A stretch of 64,000 nucleotides of DNA, from positions 258,287-322,286 of the forward strand of contig BFEA01000583.1 of the NCBI GenBank assembly GCA_003427395.1. Reading direction: 5' to 3'. The notes beneath the pieces are model-generated. The model worked only from the letters and a program-made list of their open reading frames with translations. It did not search any database and was not told where the DNA came from. The stretch comes from Chara braunii. Lineage: Eukaryota; Streptophyta; Charophyceae; Charales; Characeae. This document shows positions 1-11,683 of this stretch, piece after piece. Every line of letters begins with the position of its first letter. Position 1 is the first letter of the stretch. A program made the position numbers and the translations under genes.

Positions 1-633
1 CCACCTCTTACTACTAGCGCAGTCCCTCCCCGCATTCAGACTCGCCCCTGCTCGAGACTCCGACTCACCACCTTTCCGAGCCCAACTCCGTTTAGTGGTA
101 GGCAACCCGACATTCTCCAGTGCACCTCGCCCCCCCCTTCACCATCTTGGTCTGCACCCGGGCGCGGTCCTCGGTCGGGTTCATCCTCTTTTCACCTGTT
201 TGCTACCTTCGCCCTCTCCAGCACTCCGCAAACTGCTTTGATGAGATCGACTCTCCCACGATCACCGTGACGAGCAACTATGCTGGAATCTCAGTAGTAG
301 GTAAGTCCTCTCTTCTCACACGTACGTGCGTAGCTTGCGCACGTATTCGTCGACCGCGCCCACAGCTCCTCATAAGTGAGGACGGACCTCACGCAGGTAC
401 CAAGGCAGATGCAAGCGACTATCTTTCACCACGGCCCCCGTAGTCTGCATGTAGCCCTGCTGACGGTAAGTGTCTCTCTCTCCCTTTCTTTCTTACCCCC
501 TTTTCCTCCTCCATCACTCTCGTCAACTCCCTGTTCTCTTCTCCTTCACCATCTGTTAGCGCACTTGTTACGACAGCGCTTCCTTCTCGAAACTCTACAC
601 AGTCAGTCGAAAGCTCCCGCCACAGGCCGCGCG

Positions 634-642
634 GTCTTATAG
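634..642 (-). promoter_or_regulatory. TATA-like box in family A LTR
   Basis: The minus strand reads GCTATAAGACC, about 160 bp downstream (in element sense) of the tRNA-like module. It is conserved in the other LTR at about 20436-20444. It is the best core-promoter candidate for this LTR, but there is no transcript evidence. Confidence 0.4.
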
Positions 643-803
643 CGGCGTTGGCCAGAAAAAGCACCTCCGAGACGACTAGTCCCAGAGCACTTACCACCGG
701 TTGTCTCGAAAGACCAGCGGCACAGGCAATGGCCTAGTGGCAACAGTACTGGCTAGCCGGTCCTTGGCAATTTAGAAATGTCAGATTTTACTCATCAAGT
801 GTC

Positions 804-876
804 ATCATCTGAACTCGAACTCGGGTCTGTATTTCAACAGTTCATGAGTGTACCACTGAGCTAGGCTCTTGGCACT
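804..876 (-). other. tRNA-like (Pol III A/B box) module inside family A LTR
   Basis: The minus strand has a box A match TAGCTCAGTGG (RC of 853-863) and, about 40 nt later, a box B-like GAGTTCGAGTTC (RC of 811-822). Between them is a segment reading GAACTGTTGAAATAC that recurs in a SINE-like sequence at about 55640-55712. The tRNA cloverleaf is degenerate, so this is a tRNA-derived module, not a functional tRNA gene. The copy in the 5' LTR (about 20604-20676) has a damaged box B. The related LTR at 24707 onward carries a U6-like sequence in the equivalent interval. Confidence 0.6.
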
Positions 877-1958
877 CACAGTCGGTCCACGGAGCGATAC
901 CGGGTCACGTCCCAAAATGGGACTTAAATAAGAAAAGAATAAAATAAAAATAATAATTAATAAAAAAATTTAGAAAAATTAGGAAAAATCGGAGTAGGGG
1001 GGGAACCATGGGGACTCGTCCCTTGGCCCCACCTTACGGGCCCGCGGTCGGAACTTCTCGCAAAACCAAGGGGGATAGTCTCTCGGGACCCTCGACCCCT
1101 CGGTTTAACTCCGTAGCGCTCCTCCGCTCCTCTGCTGCTGCGTGCCGGCCTCGATCCCGAGATCTGCTAGCTGAAAGTTCAGTACGTTAACCAATAGGGC
1201 TAGGCCCTAGTCTGAGCATAGGACTAGCGGATTTCTATATCAATAGTATCCGCAGCTGGCCTGGGCCTGCAGCATCCAGCCAAACCCTCCGCTTGCCTTT
1301 TCATTCAAGTCCACGGCCTCGTAGGCACGTGCTTGTCGTTCGGGTGGCAATTCTTCCCTTGGCTTGCCATGCGCCCATCCTAGCCATGTTACGGCCATGG
1401 GTCGAGGCTCCCTCATTCCACCACTTTTCCTTCAAAGGTCGTTCTTTTCCCGCTTCTATTGTCGGAAGAACCCGACCTTTCGCTCGCTCCTCTCCTATAC
1501 TGCCCTTACTAGACTTATCGGTGGCTCTGACTACCGACGACCCATGGTCAATTTCGGTGCTTGCACATCTTCCACAATGCGGTCCCAAAATGCCGCCTTT
1601 TCGGTAAGTCAAACAAAACTTCCCTTTCTGTCGTAGCCTCGATGGTTAAACTCCGTGCTGACCGCTACTTCGTCAGCGTGTCCTGCGGCTCGCGCAACGC
1701 TCATTTTAAAATTCCAACCTACTCCTAGCCCGCATTCCCTAAGCGAGATCAATGGTTTATACTAATCATCTAGCTAGCCTAACGCGTGCCCACTAGACGC
1801 ACGCCCACTAGACGCACGCCCACACGCCGCTCCCAACCCCTGGGAGTTGGTTGTGGTCACCCAGAAATGGGACACTCTCTCGGATACTGCTGAAGACGCA
1901 TCTTCTATGAGATGCAAAAGTGTGCCCAAATACCCTTGTAAGGGTGTTCGGGCCGACA

Positions 1959-3964
1959 GTTTTTCGAACCCTATTAAGCGACGCCCCCGTCGCGTCGGAC
2001 AATCAAAACTATAAATTCAACAAAATCACATTTCCTGACGAGGAAGTAACCAATACGATTAGCCGACTCGACTCTGTTCGAGGTAGTCTATCAATCTCTC
2101 CCCGTCACGGTGATCCACTGCCAGGGTTTTAACCTGGGTCTCCCGCGTCCTGGCCTTGGAGTTAGGGGATACTTTGTCTCGTACTACAACGTAATACCAG
2201 GTAGTAAGTTCATAGTCCTCTCCCTTCATCATAGACATCTGCCGGTTCATCGTTGGGTATCATGTTTAGTCATCGTCCCGCGCACGGGGTCATAACTTAG
2301 GACGCGGGCCCTAACCGAGACCTCTTTTAAATACGGGGCACCTTTAGTCCCTAAATGGTAATGTTTTACCATCTCAAGTATCCACTCATAATGAACATCC
2401 ATCCTGGAGTCTGACACAGGTGGTTTCTAGGTCTCCATCTTGGCCCACCGCGGAACGGTCGATCGTGCCGAATCCACGGCCCATCGCATTGTTGTGTAGC
2501 GATGATGCCCTCGTTGGTTACGCAACGATAAGCAATTATTCCTATCTTGGTACCCCGAAGGGTCCCGACTCCTGACTTAGTCGACCCCAATGACCTTCCC
2601 TCTAGCTAAGCCTCTCCGGGCGGCCGACCCTTTAAGACTTAACTTTTTGTGAGCCATGGTCCCGCTGCCAGGTTGTGCCGGTCAGCGGCCCTCGCTGGGA
2701 GTTAGGTTCCACAGTTCCAGCGATGCTAAGTATAGCCCCTTAGCTTGGCCTCACAACATATGCCCCTTAGACTGACTTCATTGTGGTTTGGCATTCTCTC
2801 TCAAAATTTTTCAGCATACTGCCCACGGGACTACGTGGAGGGATAGTGTCTTTTTCAACATTCCAACAAGATACTTAATAAACCCACAGAGGTCGTGTCT
2901 CCCTTACTTTGATCAGGGCAGGTAAGGTCACACGTCTTAGGGACACCTCCTAAAAAATGTCTTCCAAATTCCATTATAATTGCCAGAAGTTTCCATCCAT
3001 ACTTCTCACAAAATTTCTGGTCTTTCCTCGTCAGACTTTCATGCACACATAAATTTCTCATCATTTATAGCACCTCATTTGAGTGCTTTACCAATTTTCA
3101 TCCTTTTAAGGAAGTTCAATTGGCCATTGGCTTCCCTCTGTCTCTTCCAAGTCATATAAAAGATACATCTTCAGTTGTGACTTTTCCTTGTGCCTTTTCC
3201 ATTTATCATCACTCATGCCTTTACAAATTATGACACAAGTCTTTCCTCTCAAACAGACGTGAGGTGCACTCTCTTTCCCTGTACTTATGACTTCGTCTGT
3301 TATTGTAACAGGTATGCCTAAGTACAGAGGAAGATCGTGCAGATCAAGTCATTTTACGACATTTATTTCATCACAACAATCATTCATATGAGCAAGTCCA
3401 CAAACTGAAAGTGAGTGTGACACACCACTCAAAAAGAAAGAAGTCTGAGACTCGCATATGCGCACTGAATCTGGGGCCTTGCAACAATCAAAGGCTCCCG
3501 TCCATATCGAAAACGGTCAAGGTATCGTACAAAGAATCCAAGCATCACACAAAGAGTCTCGGTATCGTACCAAGTGTCACAGTATCCAGCAACAAAATCA
3601 GAGTATCCGAACGAAGTGTCAAAGTAAAAGTCAAGGTAAAAAGAAATCAGGATCTCACACCGCTCTGAACGAGAAAGAATCATAAACTCACACAAAAGCA
3701 CTATCTAAGAACACTTCACACCATACTAAAGAAAAACAGAGTAATCAAAGTCACACTCAATGTCACCCTATGTACCATTAATCCAGAAAGTCTATAATGC
3801 GAAGGTAACCATCTAAATGTCGGCTCTAGTTACTGATGTACACGGGCATGATCCAATCCTCCATGTGTCCTCCTATATACAATCATCCATCAGTTACTAA
3901 GTCAGAGATGTCTTATACATGCTAATTATAGATCTTTCCGGACCCTATCAATGGACCCTACTCC
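1959..3964 (-). other. 3' noncoding region of the family A element
   Basis: About 2 kb between the gag-like ORF and the 3' LTR, with no credible coding sequence. It is homologous in inverted orientation to 22829-24706, with matches throughout. A small hairpin is conserved in both copies: arms ATGGTA and TACCAT at 2355-2372 and 24290-24306, with different loops. The sequence next to the LTR on the minus strand (GGGTTCGAAAAAC) occupies the polypurine-tract position but is only weakly purine rich. Confidence 0.6.
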
Positions 3965-6313
3965 TGATCACTCATAACCATCTGCAGCTGCCTATACAAT
4001 TACGCTCTCACCCCATCATGAGTCTTAGGAACTAGGTTCCCATCCCTATCTCTCCACCTCCCAGATGCCTCCCTGGTGACCAAGCCATTTGCCTCATCTT
4101 TGAGGCTCTTGGGACAGTCGCCAGACCTATGCTTGCCCCTCTTGCAGTAGAAGCACTTGCCAGGCCTCCTTTGAGACATTTTGCCTTCGCTCTGCGAGGG
4201 CACTGATGAGGGGGTTGTTGTAGCCTCGCTCGTAACTTCCTGCTGAGGAGCCCCTGAAGGAGTAGGACAGGCCGCTCTATCGTCTGTCTGCGCCACTTGT
4301 TCATCTCCTCATGTCTCTGGCCCAGAACCAGTAGCCCAAGATCCCAATGCCTCCTCCAGTCCTGTAACAAGAGGCATACCCTGAGGTATGGTCGACTCCT
4401 GACACTCCTCCAGGTTCTCTCCCTCAGGCATGGCTTGCCTTACAGCCTCCGAGGCTTCCTGCACTCTTGTAACTTCTTCCTGAGTGATCATCGGAACACC
4501 CTCATCTTGCGTGGACTCTGCCTGCTGCGTTGTATCCCCCCTCCTCTGTATCTGCTCAAATGCCAAAATAAAGGGCATTTGCCATTCAAATTCATCGACC
4601 TCCGCCTCCATCCTTGTGGGTATCTCCTCAGGCCGCATCATCTCCTTGTCTAGCAAGGGGATTTCCTCACCCTTTTGCTGATTTGCCCTCTCTTCCACCT
4701 TCTGGCAGTTGAAGGCCTCTTCTGCGGGTTGTCTTCTGATCCCAAACCCTTGGACCTCTGTCCAATCCACCACTGTAATTGGCGCCTGCTGTGCACATTT
4801 GGCCTCAAGATCCTCTATCCGTTTCTCCCACTTAGCTTCCTTTGCCTGAAAAGTATTTTGTTGTACTTGCAGGTAGGTCCTCAGGGTGTCGTTGACTTTG
4901 TTGAGGGTCTCGTTGACCTGTCTGATGGCCTCGTTGCCTGACCAGGCCTTCTCCACCTCAGCCTTCATGACTTCCACCTCCTTGTCCTGTCTTTTCCCTT
5001 TCTTCTTCAGATCGTCAATTTCTTTTTGCCAGTCCATTCTCTGCTCATGAGACGCCCATGCCACCCTTGTCAACCTCTTCCCCATCTTTTCATCAGAAGC
5101 CTTGGCTGCCGCAAAACCTTCCTTCGTAAGGCCCTTCAGGTTAAGCAAGTCTGTAGAGACCAGCTTAAATCCCGTCTCCTGATGGCTCTCTGGGCCTCCC
5201 TGCTGCCTCTAACAGCTTGTCAAAGTTGTCCCAAGCCTCTGTGAAAAGAGGGGTCTCATCGTCCTGAGCGCATGAGCCATTCCCCTTTCTGTCTTCTAGT
5301 ACCACAGGCTGCAACTCTCCCTGCTCAACCTTCTCGTGCAGCTCCGCAAGGTTTTTGAGTCTGATTTGGACTCTGAGCTCTCTCTCTGTTGTTGCCCTCT
5401 CCTTCCTGTCAAGTTCCTTCTCCTTTGCAGCCTGATCCTCACTCTGCTCCTGCCCCTGTGGCTCATGAGCCAGCTCTGGCTCCACGCCTGACATAGGGCA
5501 TTCCTGAGAAGGCTGAGGAGGTGCATCCGATCCACCTGGTGCCCCTCCTTCCTGAATCCTCTTTGCAGTCTGCCTCTCTATCTGCTGTGTTCAGTCAGCA
5601 TGCTGTTCCTCTCTCCTCTGAACCCTCTCAGCATGCTGCTATCCTCCTCTCTCTTGCCTGTGGGACCTGTGCTCTCTCCTTTGTCCATCCCTCTGAGTGT
5701 CTGAGGTCATGCCCTGCTCAAAAGTCCTCCTCTCTGTGACACCTGGCTCCTTCCTCTTATTTTCCATACTCCTTTCCTCAGCCTGACGTGCCGGAGTTTA
5801 GTAGTTCCAAAGTAACTTCTTGCATTGGCCCCAGCTTGTAGCAGGCTCCACAATAGATCTGACAAAGGACCTGAGGTGCCGTCTCACAAACAGGAAAAAG
5901 CCTCCCACTCCCTGGCTTGGTGACTCATTGAGGCCATCTGCAAACTCGTCGAATGCCCTCAAGAAATCCCCAAGGTTGGTGCCATCGAAGCGTATGGGTT
6001 GCCCATCCCTCCCCAATGGTGATGGGTGCAGGCCCTCCATCCTCCTCTCGAAGTCCTGCCAGGTCAGTGATTCCCTGACATAGTTGGCAATGGGCTCTGC
6101 CCACTGGCCCACGCCTCGCACCTCTCTCAGCATCCTGAACGTATCCCACCCAAACTCTTTGGTGTGCCTCTCAAACTCGATCAGGAATAGCTCAGTGTTC
6201 CCTCCCTGAAAAATTGGTGGTCTGTCCTCTCTCCTAGCCCTCATTTGCGCCGTCTGTCTGGTCGCCCCCAGAGGGGTTCCCATTAGCCCTGCCCTCCCCC
6301 TCCTTCTTCGCAT
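3965..6313 (-). pseudogene. Gag-like polyprotein ORF downstream of integrase (family A element)
   Basis: A broken ORF, about 770 codons, starting at the ATG at 6313. N-terminal residues about 25-160 resemble retrotransposon capsid sequence: an RPPIFQGGN motif, then a WxxFxxRMEGL-type stretch, then a second similar start RFDGTNLGDFLRAFDEFA. A charged Lys/Glu/Gln-rich region follows (5490-5165), then a long predicted coiled coil (about 5120-4780) and an acidic stretch. A CCHC zinc knuckle, CFYCKRGKHRSGDC (C-x2-C-x4-H-x4-C), lies near 4130-4170. It has a frameshift near 5165 and several in-frame stops. A related ORF is at 21637-22828. No protease or RT of its own is adjacent, so this may be a gag-only, trans-mobilised element fused to the upstream gag-pol. 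Confidence 0.7.
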
Positions 6314-6558
6314 GGCTGCCCCAAATGGTGTGAAGCCTGCACAACAAGGAAGAGAAAAACAAGAGCACACAGAGGGTAAGCAGGTTAGGCAAACATAGCA
6401 GGAGACAGACATAACCTTCCCATTCTATAATTTTTCTCTATAATACCTATCTGCACATATAAATTTACCTAAATACGGTACCCAATCATACCATTCTACT
6501 AATACTAACATCCTACACAACCTATTGATTACCCCAAATACACTCAAATGAAGCGACA
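6314..6558. other. Junction between gag-pol element and gag-like ORF
   Basis: About 245 bp separate the integrase C-terminus from the gag-like ATG. There is no LTR, PPT or primer site here, although a 3' LTR of the gag-pol element would be expected. On the minus strand, an AG acceptor-like site lies just before the gag-like start (around 6340). The join may be a deletion or recombination breakpoint, or an unusual genuine layout with a downstream ORF. Confidence 0.4.
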
Positions 6559-7700
6559 CTATCTCGTGAGATCCATACTGACCTCATCCCGGGCGACAAA
6601 CTTTTTTAACCTCGAGCCTGACACCCAATCCTTCCATGCCGTTCCATTCATTTCTTCGATTTGGTACGCTCCATGCTCGCTACACCTTGTGATCCTGTAC
6701 GGCCCTAACCACCGCTTGTCCAATTTCCTCGACCACTTCTTCTCCAGGAACGAGTCGTACAGCAGCACAGCGTCTCCCACCTTAAGAGGTTCCTTCCTTA
6801 CTCGTGCCAACTGGTCCCACCTGAACTTGTCCTTGGTTCGATTGTCAGTCACCCTACTTGCCGCTTTCTGTACCTTATCCTCTATGGCTCCAATTTGACG
6901 TGCCCTTAGATCAAGCAAGTCCTCAAAAGACAAGGTTGTCTCGAGGTCTTGTCGCCTCCAAGTCTTTAGGAAACTCTCTACAGGGAACATCACATGTCTG
7001 TCATACCATAATGTAGCTGGCGCGTAGTTGGTACTCTTTCTGACAGTGATATTCTCCACGAAGAAAGCAACCCTCAGGAAAGTTGGTCACTGATTAGGCT
7101 TGCCATCTGTCCATTTTGCGAGAAGATAATGGTACTGTGCCCTCTTTCTACTGGCGCGTTAGCCTAAGGGTGCGCCGCAGTCGTGTACTCGGCGATCACA
7201 CCATACACTTTCAGCAACGCTTTCACTTCGGCACAAGTAAATTCGGACCCTCTGTCCATTACGAATCTTGAGACGAAAGGATAGCAAAGGTAGTATTCTT
7301 CAATGCATCTAGCTAGTACCTCTCTGGTCTTCGTGCGAATAGCCTTACCATCAACGAACCCTGAGAGATTGTCTCGTGCATCAAAGATGTAGTTGAACCC
7401 TCTTATTCCCAGAGGCATCGCTAATAGATCAAGATAAATGATTGCTCCGACCTCACGTATATATCTAGGGTGAAGTGGTTCCCTAGGTCTTAGCGAAGAC
7501 CGCTCCTGACACGGTATGCAAGATTTACAATATTTGTCGATCATGTGTCCCATGCCATCCCAATAATATAGTTCGTGAATCTTTAAGTATGTTGCATTTG
7601 TGATCTTATGACCACCAGCCGTCCCATCATGAAGGGCGACCATAACGTCAATCTGTCGATTTATTCCGCAGACTACCCTTCTGGGATTCTTTCCTTTACT
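6559..7700 (-). pseudogene. Ty3/Gypsy integrase (degenerate)
   Basis: Integrase inserts retrotransposon cDNA. In order: an HHCC zinc finger (HDGTAGGH, then CKSCIPC) near 7635-7510; a catalytic core with the first Asp in IYLDLLAMP and the second in VMDRGSEF; then TTAAHP, an in-frame TAG where CAG is expected, and the Glu-containing NAPVERGH. A small frameshift follows, and the C-terminal part (7059-6559) ends with an SH3-like stretch (PLKVGDAVLLYD; KRWLGPYRI; GSRLKKFV). Upstream, 8300-7700 is an acidic connector. The stop and frameshift make it inactive. Confidence 0.85.
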
Positions 7701-8800
7701 TCTCATGAATAGATGGTCGTCTCTCACTAGGAAATTCGACCGCATCTTAAGGACTCTTTCGCTAGCATCTCTTTCTCTTGTCTCGCACGAAAGGAGCATT
7801 CCCAATTCTAGATATACTCCGTCGAATTCTTCTTCGCGAAAGACCTCTCTTATCTCACATTCTTCAAAGTCATCGTCCTCTCCTTCATGGATCACGTTCT
7901 CCTCTCTATCTTGCCTTCCTCCTTCAATCCTAGCAACCTCTTCTTGAAGCAACGAGTTTGCCAACAGGTACATTCCACCTGCCAATCGTTCATGCTTTTC
8001 TACCTGCTGGGGTCCGGTCTCCAATGTGACCAAGTTTTCCCGCAACTGGTACTTGTCTGCCAAGGCCAACTCCATCATCCACTCCACTCCTGACATTCCC
8101 CAAGAATCTTCCTCAACATAAGGTTTGAGGACTATATTCGGCCGCGGCACATGACCTGGAGGTGCGAGCCATATAGGTCGTCCAGGAGTAACATAGTTAC
8201 CTATAGCCAATGACCAGGAGTTAATGTGGAGTTTAACGTCTTCTTCCTTGTCCAGAAATCCATCAGCTGGCGGAGTATCTTCTATTACCCCTTTGTTGCT
8301 CTTGTCCCAGTCGACGCGACTTAACCCATTTGCCCTATTCTTGTTCCCAGGAATACGCTCTAATTCGAAGTCGAACATCCAGATGTACGTCAACCACCTG
8401 GCAATGGTTGGATCTGAAAGTGCGAGGTTCTTAAAGGAGCCAACTAGAGCAGTTGAGTCTACCCTCAACACAAACCTGCTACCAAAGAGGTAGTTTTTGA
8501 AAATCCTCAAGAAGTGAAGAACTGTCAAGGTCTCGCGCTTAAACTGAGAATAATTCCTCTAAGTTGTGTTAAGCGTTAGACTTTCAAACCTTAGCGGCCG
8601 CTCTTCTCCATTGAGGTCTCGCTGGATCAGTACCCCTCCCAGTGCAGTCGGCCCTGCGTCTGTTTCCACGATAAAGGGTCGGGTCATCACAGCCGCATGG
8701 TCTGGTACCCCCAGTACTAGACCCCCTTCCTCAAACTCTTTCTTCAGACCCTCTATCACTGACTCCTGCTTGTCTCCCCATTCCCAATCTTAACCTTGGC
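7701..8800 (-). pseudogene. Gypsy RNase H and connector region
   Basis: Continues in frame from RT. RNase H begins with FIVETDAGPTALGGVL (8700-8650) and continues through FLRIFKNYLFGSRFVLRVDS and the Gypsy-type ending ELERIPGNKNRANGLSR (8360-8310). One in-frame TAA near 8560 (CAA expected) separates the two halves. The downstream stretch to 7700 is acidic, poorly conserved linker before the integrase zinc finger. In the polyprotein it would degrade the RNA strand during cDNA synthesis. Confidence 0.85.
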
Positions 8801-9830
8801 GCACAAGTTTTCGCAATTGCTCCGTCTTTGCCGCAAACCCTCTGATGGACACTCTTCAAAACCCACATGTTCCCAGGAAGCTCCTTACCTCTGTAATTGT
8901 CTAGAATGGTGTTGGTCATTCGAGAATCTTGTTTGTCTTCTTAGTGTCCGGCCGACGACCCCTCTCGTCGCACACAAACCCTAAGATCGTTGCTCCACGC
9001 ATACAATGTCTGAACTTTGTCCCGCTTGAAGTGAGGTTATGCTCCCTTAACAGGTCTAGGACTTTACATAGATCTTGCACATGATCCCAGACAAAACGTC
9101 TAATCCTAGACATCATCTCTTGCTCATTCTTCTCTTTTGGCCCTTTCACAACCAGATCATTGATGTAAGGTTGTGTAATATGAGGACTTATTGGTTGCAT
9201 TGCCCTCACCAAGTGTCTCTGGACCATGGCAACCGCGTTCGTCCAACCTTGCGGTGCGACATTCATGTGAATTAGCGCTCGAGGGGTATGCATTGCAGTC
9301 ATTGGTATGTCCGAAGGGTAAACAGAAAACTGGTCATAACCAGAATACAAGTCTATGAGAGATATTATGGATCTTCCTGCGCATGCTTTTGAAAGCGCAT
9401 CAGCGTTAGGGAGACCCCCTACATCTCTCACTGTTACAGCATTCAATCGCTGCAAATCCTGTACCCATCTCAGCGTCCCATTTGGTTTGACAAAGCAGAA
9501 CCAAGGGGATGCATATGGCCCACTCGAGTAGTCTGAGACATGAATGCGGATCTTCCCGTCAAGATAATTTACCACCTTTTCTTCATCAGCCGGGTTCGGA
9601 TATCGCGCACCTCGCAGATTTCACGGTTCATGCGGCACGGTATGTATCCGAATCATCGGGATCTTGTCAACATCCAGGCGGCCACGTTCGTCATCATTGA
9701 AGGCATAGGCAGTATGCCTTCCTCTCATGGTCTCTCTACCATCAACCGCCTCTCCTGCGCTGTAAGGAAATCTGGTTCCCCTATTATCAGCGCCTCTTCC
9801 GTTTCTTGATTGATACGGCATGGTCCATTC
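8801..9830 (-). pseudogene. Gypsy reverse transcriptase with altered catalytic motif
   Basis: Recognisable RT blocks: SPWFCFVKPNGTLRWVQDLQRLN (fingers), motif A SLIDLYSGYDQF with its Asp, APQGWTNA (the QG block), then the catalytic box as PYINDLVV where Y-x-D-D is expected, so the first of the paired Asp residues is Asn. Stops interrupt the frame near 9621 (after VPHEP, where Trp is expected), near 8916 and just beyond it; all can be explained by single transitions. The N-terminal part (9830-9620) contains the FNDDERGRLD and IRIHTVPHEP blocks. Not functional as it stands. Confidence 0.85.
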
Positions 9831-11683
9831 TCCGCATTTTCCCTCATCTGCCGTATTAATTCTCGTTCCCGCTCGTAATAAACTTCTTGTTTCTCAGTCA
9901 CGAGCACAGGAACAAGGCGACATTTTTTATCTACTCTTTCGTACCGCCTTTGAGACCCTTGCTTGAGCCCACTCCTAAAAAAGGCCGAGTTGCACTTAGG
10001 GGTTGGGCTCCTGCCGATCCTCCTCTCTTTCCGGGCGTCCGATATACGAACTCCACCTCTCCTTCACCCATTTGTTCCATCATCTTTTCTCTCAAGGCCT
10101 CTACGGCCTCCGGGTCCGCCATCCCATAGGTTGACACTATGTCCATAGCATCGCCTATACTGGCCAGGCTAAGAGTCAATGCTTCCGGATTCCTTTCTTT
10201 TTCAAACCCATCTCCCCCTAGCCTCTTTCTTTCTTCTTCCGATTCCTCAATCGTGAAAGAGTCAGGATTGGGCCTATTCCTTATACCTGTCTCTTATACA
10301 CATCTAGATGTGTATAAGAGACAGCCCATAGGTTGACACTATGTCCATAGCATCGCCTATACTGGCCAGGCTAAGAGTCAATGCTTCCGGATTCCTTTCT
10401 TTTTCAAACCCATCTCCCCCTAGCCTCTTTCTTTCTTCTTCCGATTCCTCAATCGTGAAAGAGTCAGGATTGGGCCTATTCCTTATACTTCGTGGCCCCG
10501 TATTTCTGCATGTGATAACCTCATAGTTGCCATATGCCGGGTCACATAAGACGAGGAACATCGTCTCATCATGCTTATTCAGTATGGCGGTCTCCGTTCG
10601 GCTTAAAAATGATCGGCCCAATAGGATGGGATGATCGAAATCAGGCATCACAAAGAAGCAGCTCCTCACTTTAACCTTGCCAATCTCCAAAACCACTCTC
10701 AATGCGGTCCCTATGAACACAGACCGACTATTCTCTCCCATTAGAACTCCATTATCGGAGCGGTCAATCTCCATCCCCAGGCGCAAGGCATGCTCCTCTT
10801 TTATGAGGTTCATTTTCGTCCCAGTATCCACCATTGTCATGCATGTTTTTCCTTTTACTACTACGTCCAAGCATCCACATGCAACGGACTTCCAATCCAT
10901 CTTCGTGCCTGTCTCTGCCCATTCTGCTTCCTTGGGGATTATGGTCCCCAATCGCACGCTAGCTACCATCTTGCTGGATAATCGAGCTTTAAGCTCATCC
11001 CGGAGCCTTGGAGTTGAAGCCAACACATCCTTTAGGTTCATAAGATGATTATGACCCTCAAGGATTCTATCCATCATTTCCTCTACATCATAGCCTTTTT
11101 CTACCCGAACAACATACTTCCTTTTCTTCCCCTCTGGAACTCTGTCCGTGTCCGCCTTAACATCCCTTTTTTTTGCTCTTAGCTCGGCCCTCTTATCCTC
11201 TTCCCTCCTTAACCTCTCATCTCTTTCATCCTCGTCCTCTGGGATGTCTACTGTTTGTTTTTCCCCACTAGGTTCAGGAACGTCCTTTGCCGGCTCATTG
11301 GGGCTTACTGGCCCCTTGGCCCTTGTCCTGACTGCCTGTGGTGCTCCTCCTGACCTCGACGGTGGCCTGTAAGCCATTCCGGACTGAGGCGTCGGTCCTG
11401 AAACCGTTATGCCTGGTAGGCTCCCAGATCCTCCTTGCAGTCCTGGACCCATGTCATAGAGATATACCAGTGGCTTTTTACCTTTTTACTCCTTGACCTC
11501 TTCACACACGTTGCTCAATTTGTCTTGATACCTTCATATCTTCGCCACTAGATGCTCCATTCTTTCCATTGTTCTCTGAGCCTCATTCCAGTAACCCTTT
11601 TCTATCTCCTCGTCAGATTCTACCACAATTGGTTCTTCCTTGACCGTACCGGCTTTCCTTTCCTGCTCTACTTCCTCATTCTC
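9831..11683 (-). pseudogene. Gypsy protease region and flanks
   Basis: Starts in the same frame as gag; the gag-protease linker (11683-11453) reads through three stops that could each come from CGA or CAA. A Pro-rich then highly charged Lys/Arg/Glu linker precedes a retropepsin domain: catalytic MVDTGTKMNLI near 10830 and the C-terminal DHPILLGRSFL near 10620. The frame is then broken by a mate-pair adapter plus a 164-bp duplication (10287-10488); removing that 202-bp artefact in silico restores the frame. A real frameshift lies near 9940, between GLKGG and the LVPVLVTEKQEV segment. Confidence 0.8.
10287..10324. other. Nextera mate-pair junction adapter left in the assembly
   Basis: A 38-bp perfect palindrome made of the Tn5 mosaic end CTGTCTCTTATACACATCT followed immediately by its reverse complement. 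This is the circularisation junction of Nextera mate-pair libraries, not biology. The 164 bp before it (10123-10286) are repeated exactly after it (10325-10488), as expected for a misassembled junction read. Confidence 0.97.

Larger units (their letters stand above)
1..1958 (-). mobile_element. Family A LTR, 3' copy, cut by the window edge
   Basis: This segment is nearly collinear with 19802-21636 in the same orientation, apart from a roughly 95-bp segment (around 1465-1560) and a short duplicated motif near 1800 present only here. Similarity stops abruptly after 1958. On the minus strand the segment begins TGTCGGCC, the expected TG of an LTR, and is preceded by a gag-like ORF and its 3' noncoding region, so I read it as the 3' LTR of a minus-sense element. 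The other end lies beyond base 1. It contains a minus-strand TATA-like box, a tRNA-like module and an A/T-rich stretch (925-975). Short open frames such as the 107-codon one at 120-443 recur in the other copy only because the LTR is duplicated; I do not call them genes. Confidence 0.75.

Noticed and set aside
120-443. Conserved 107-codon ORF present twice (also 19922-20245)
   Set aside because: Both lie in duplicated LTRs, on the strand opposite to the element's genes; the identity reflects LTR duplication, with no family resemblance.
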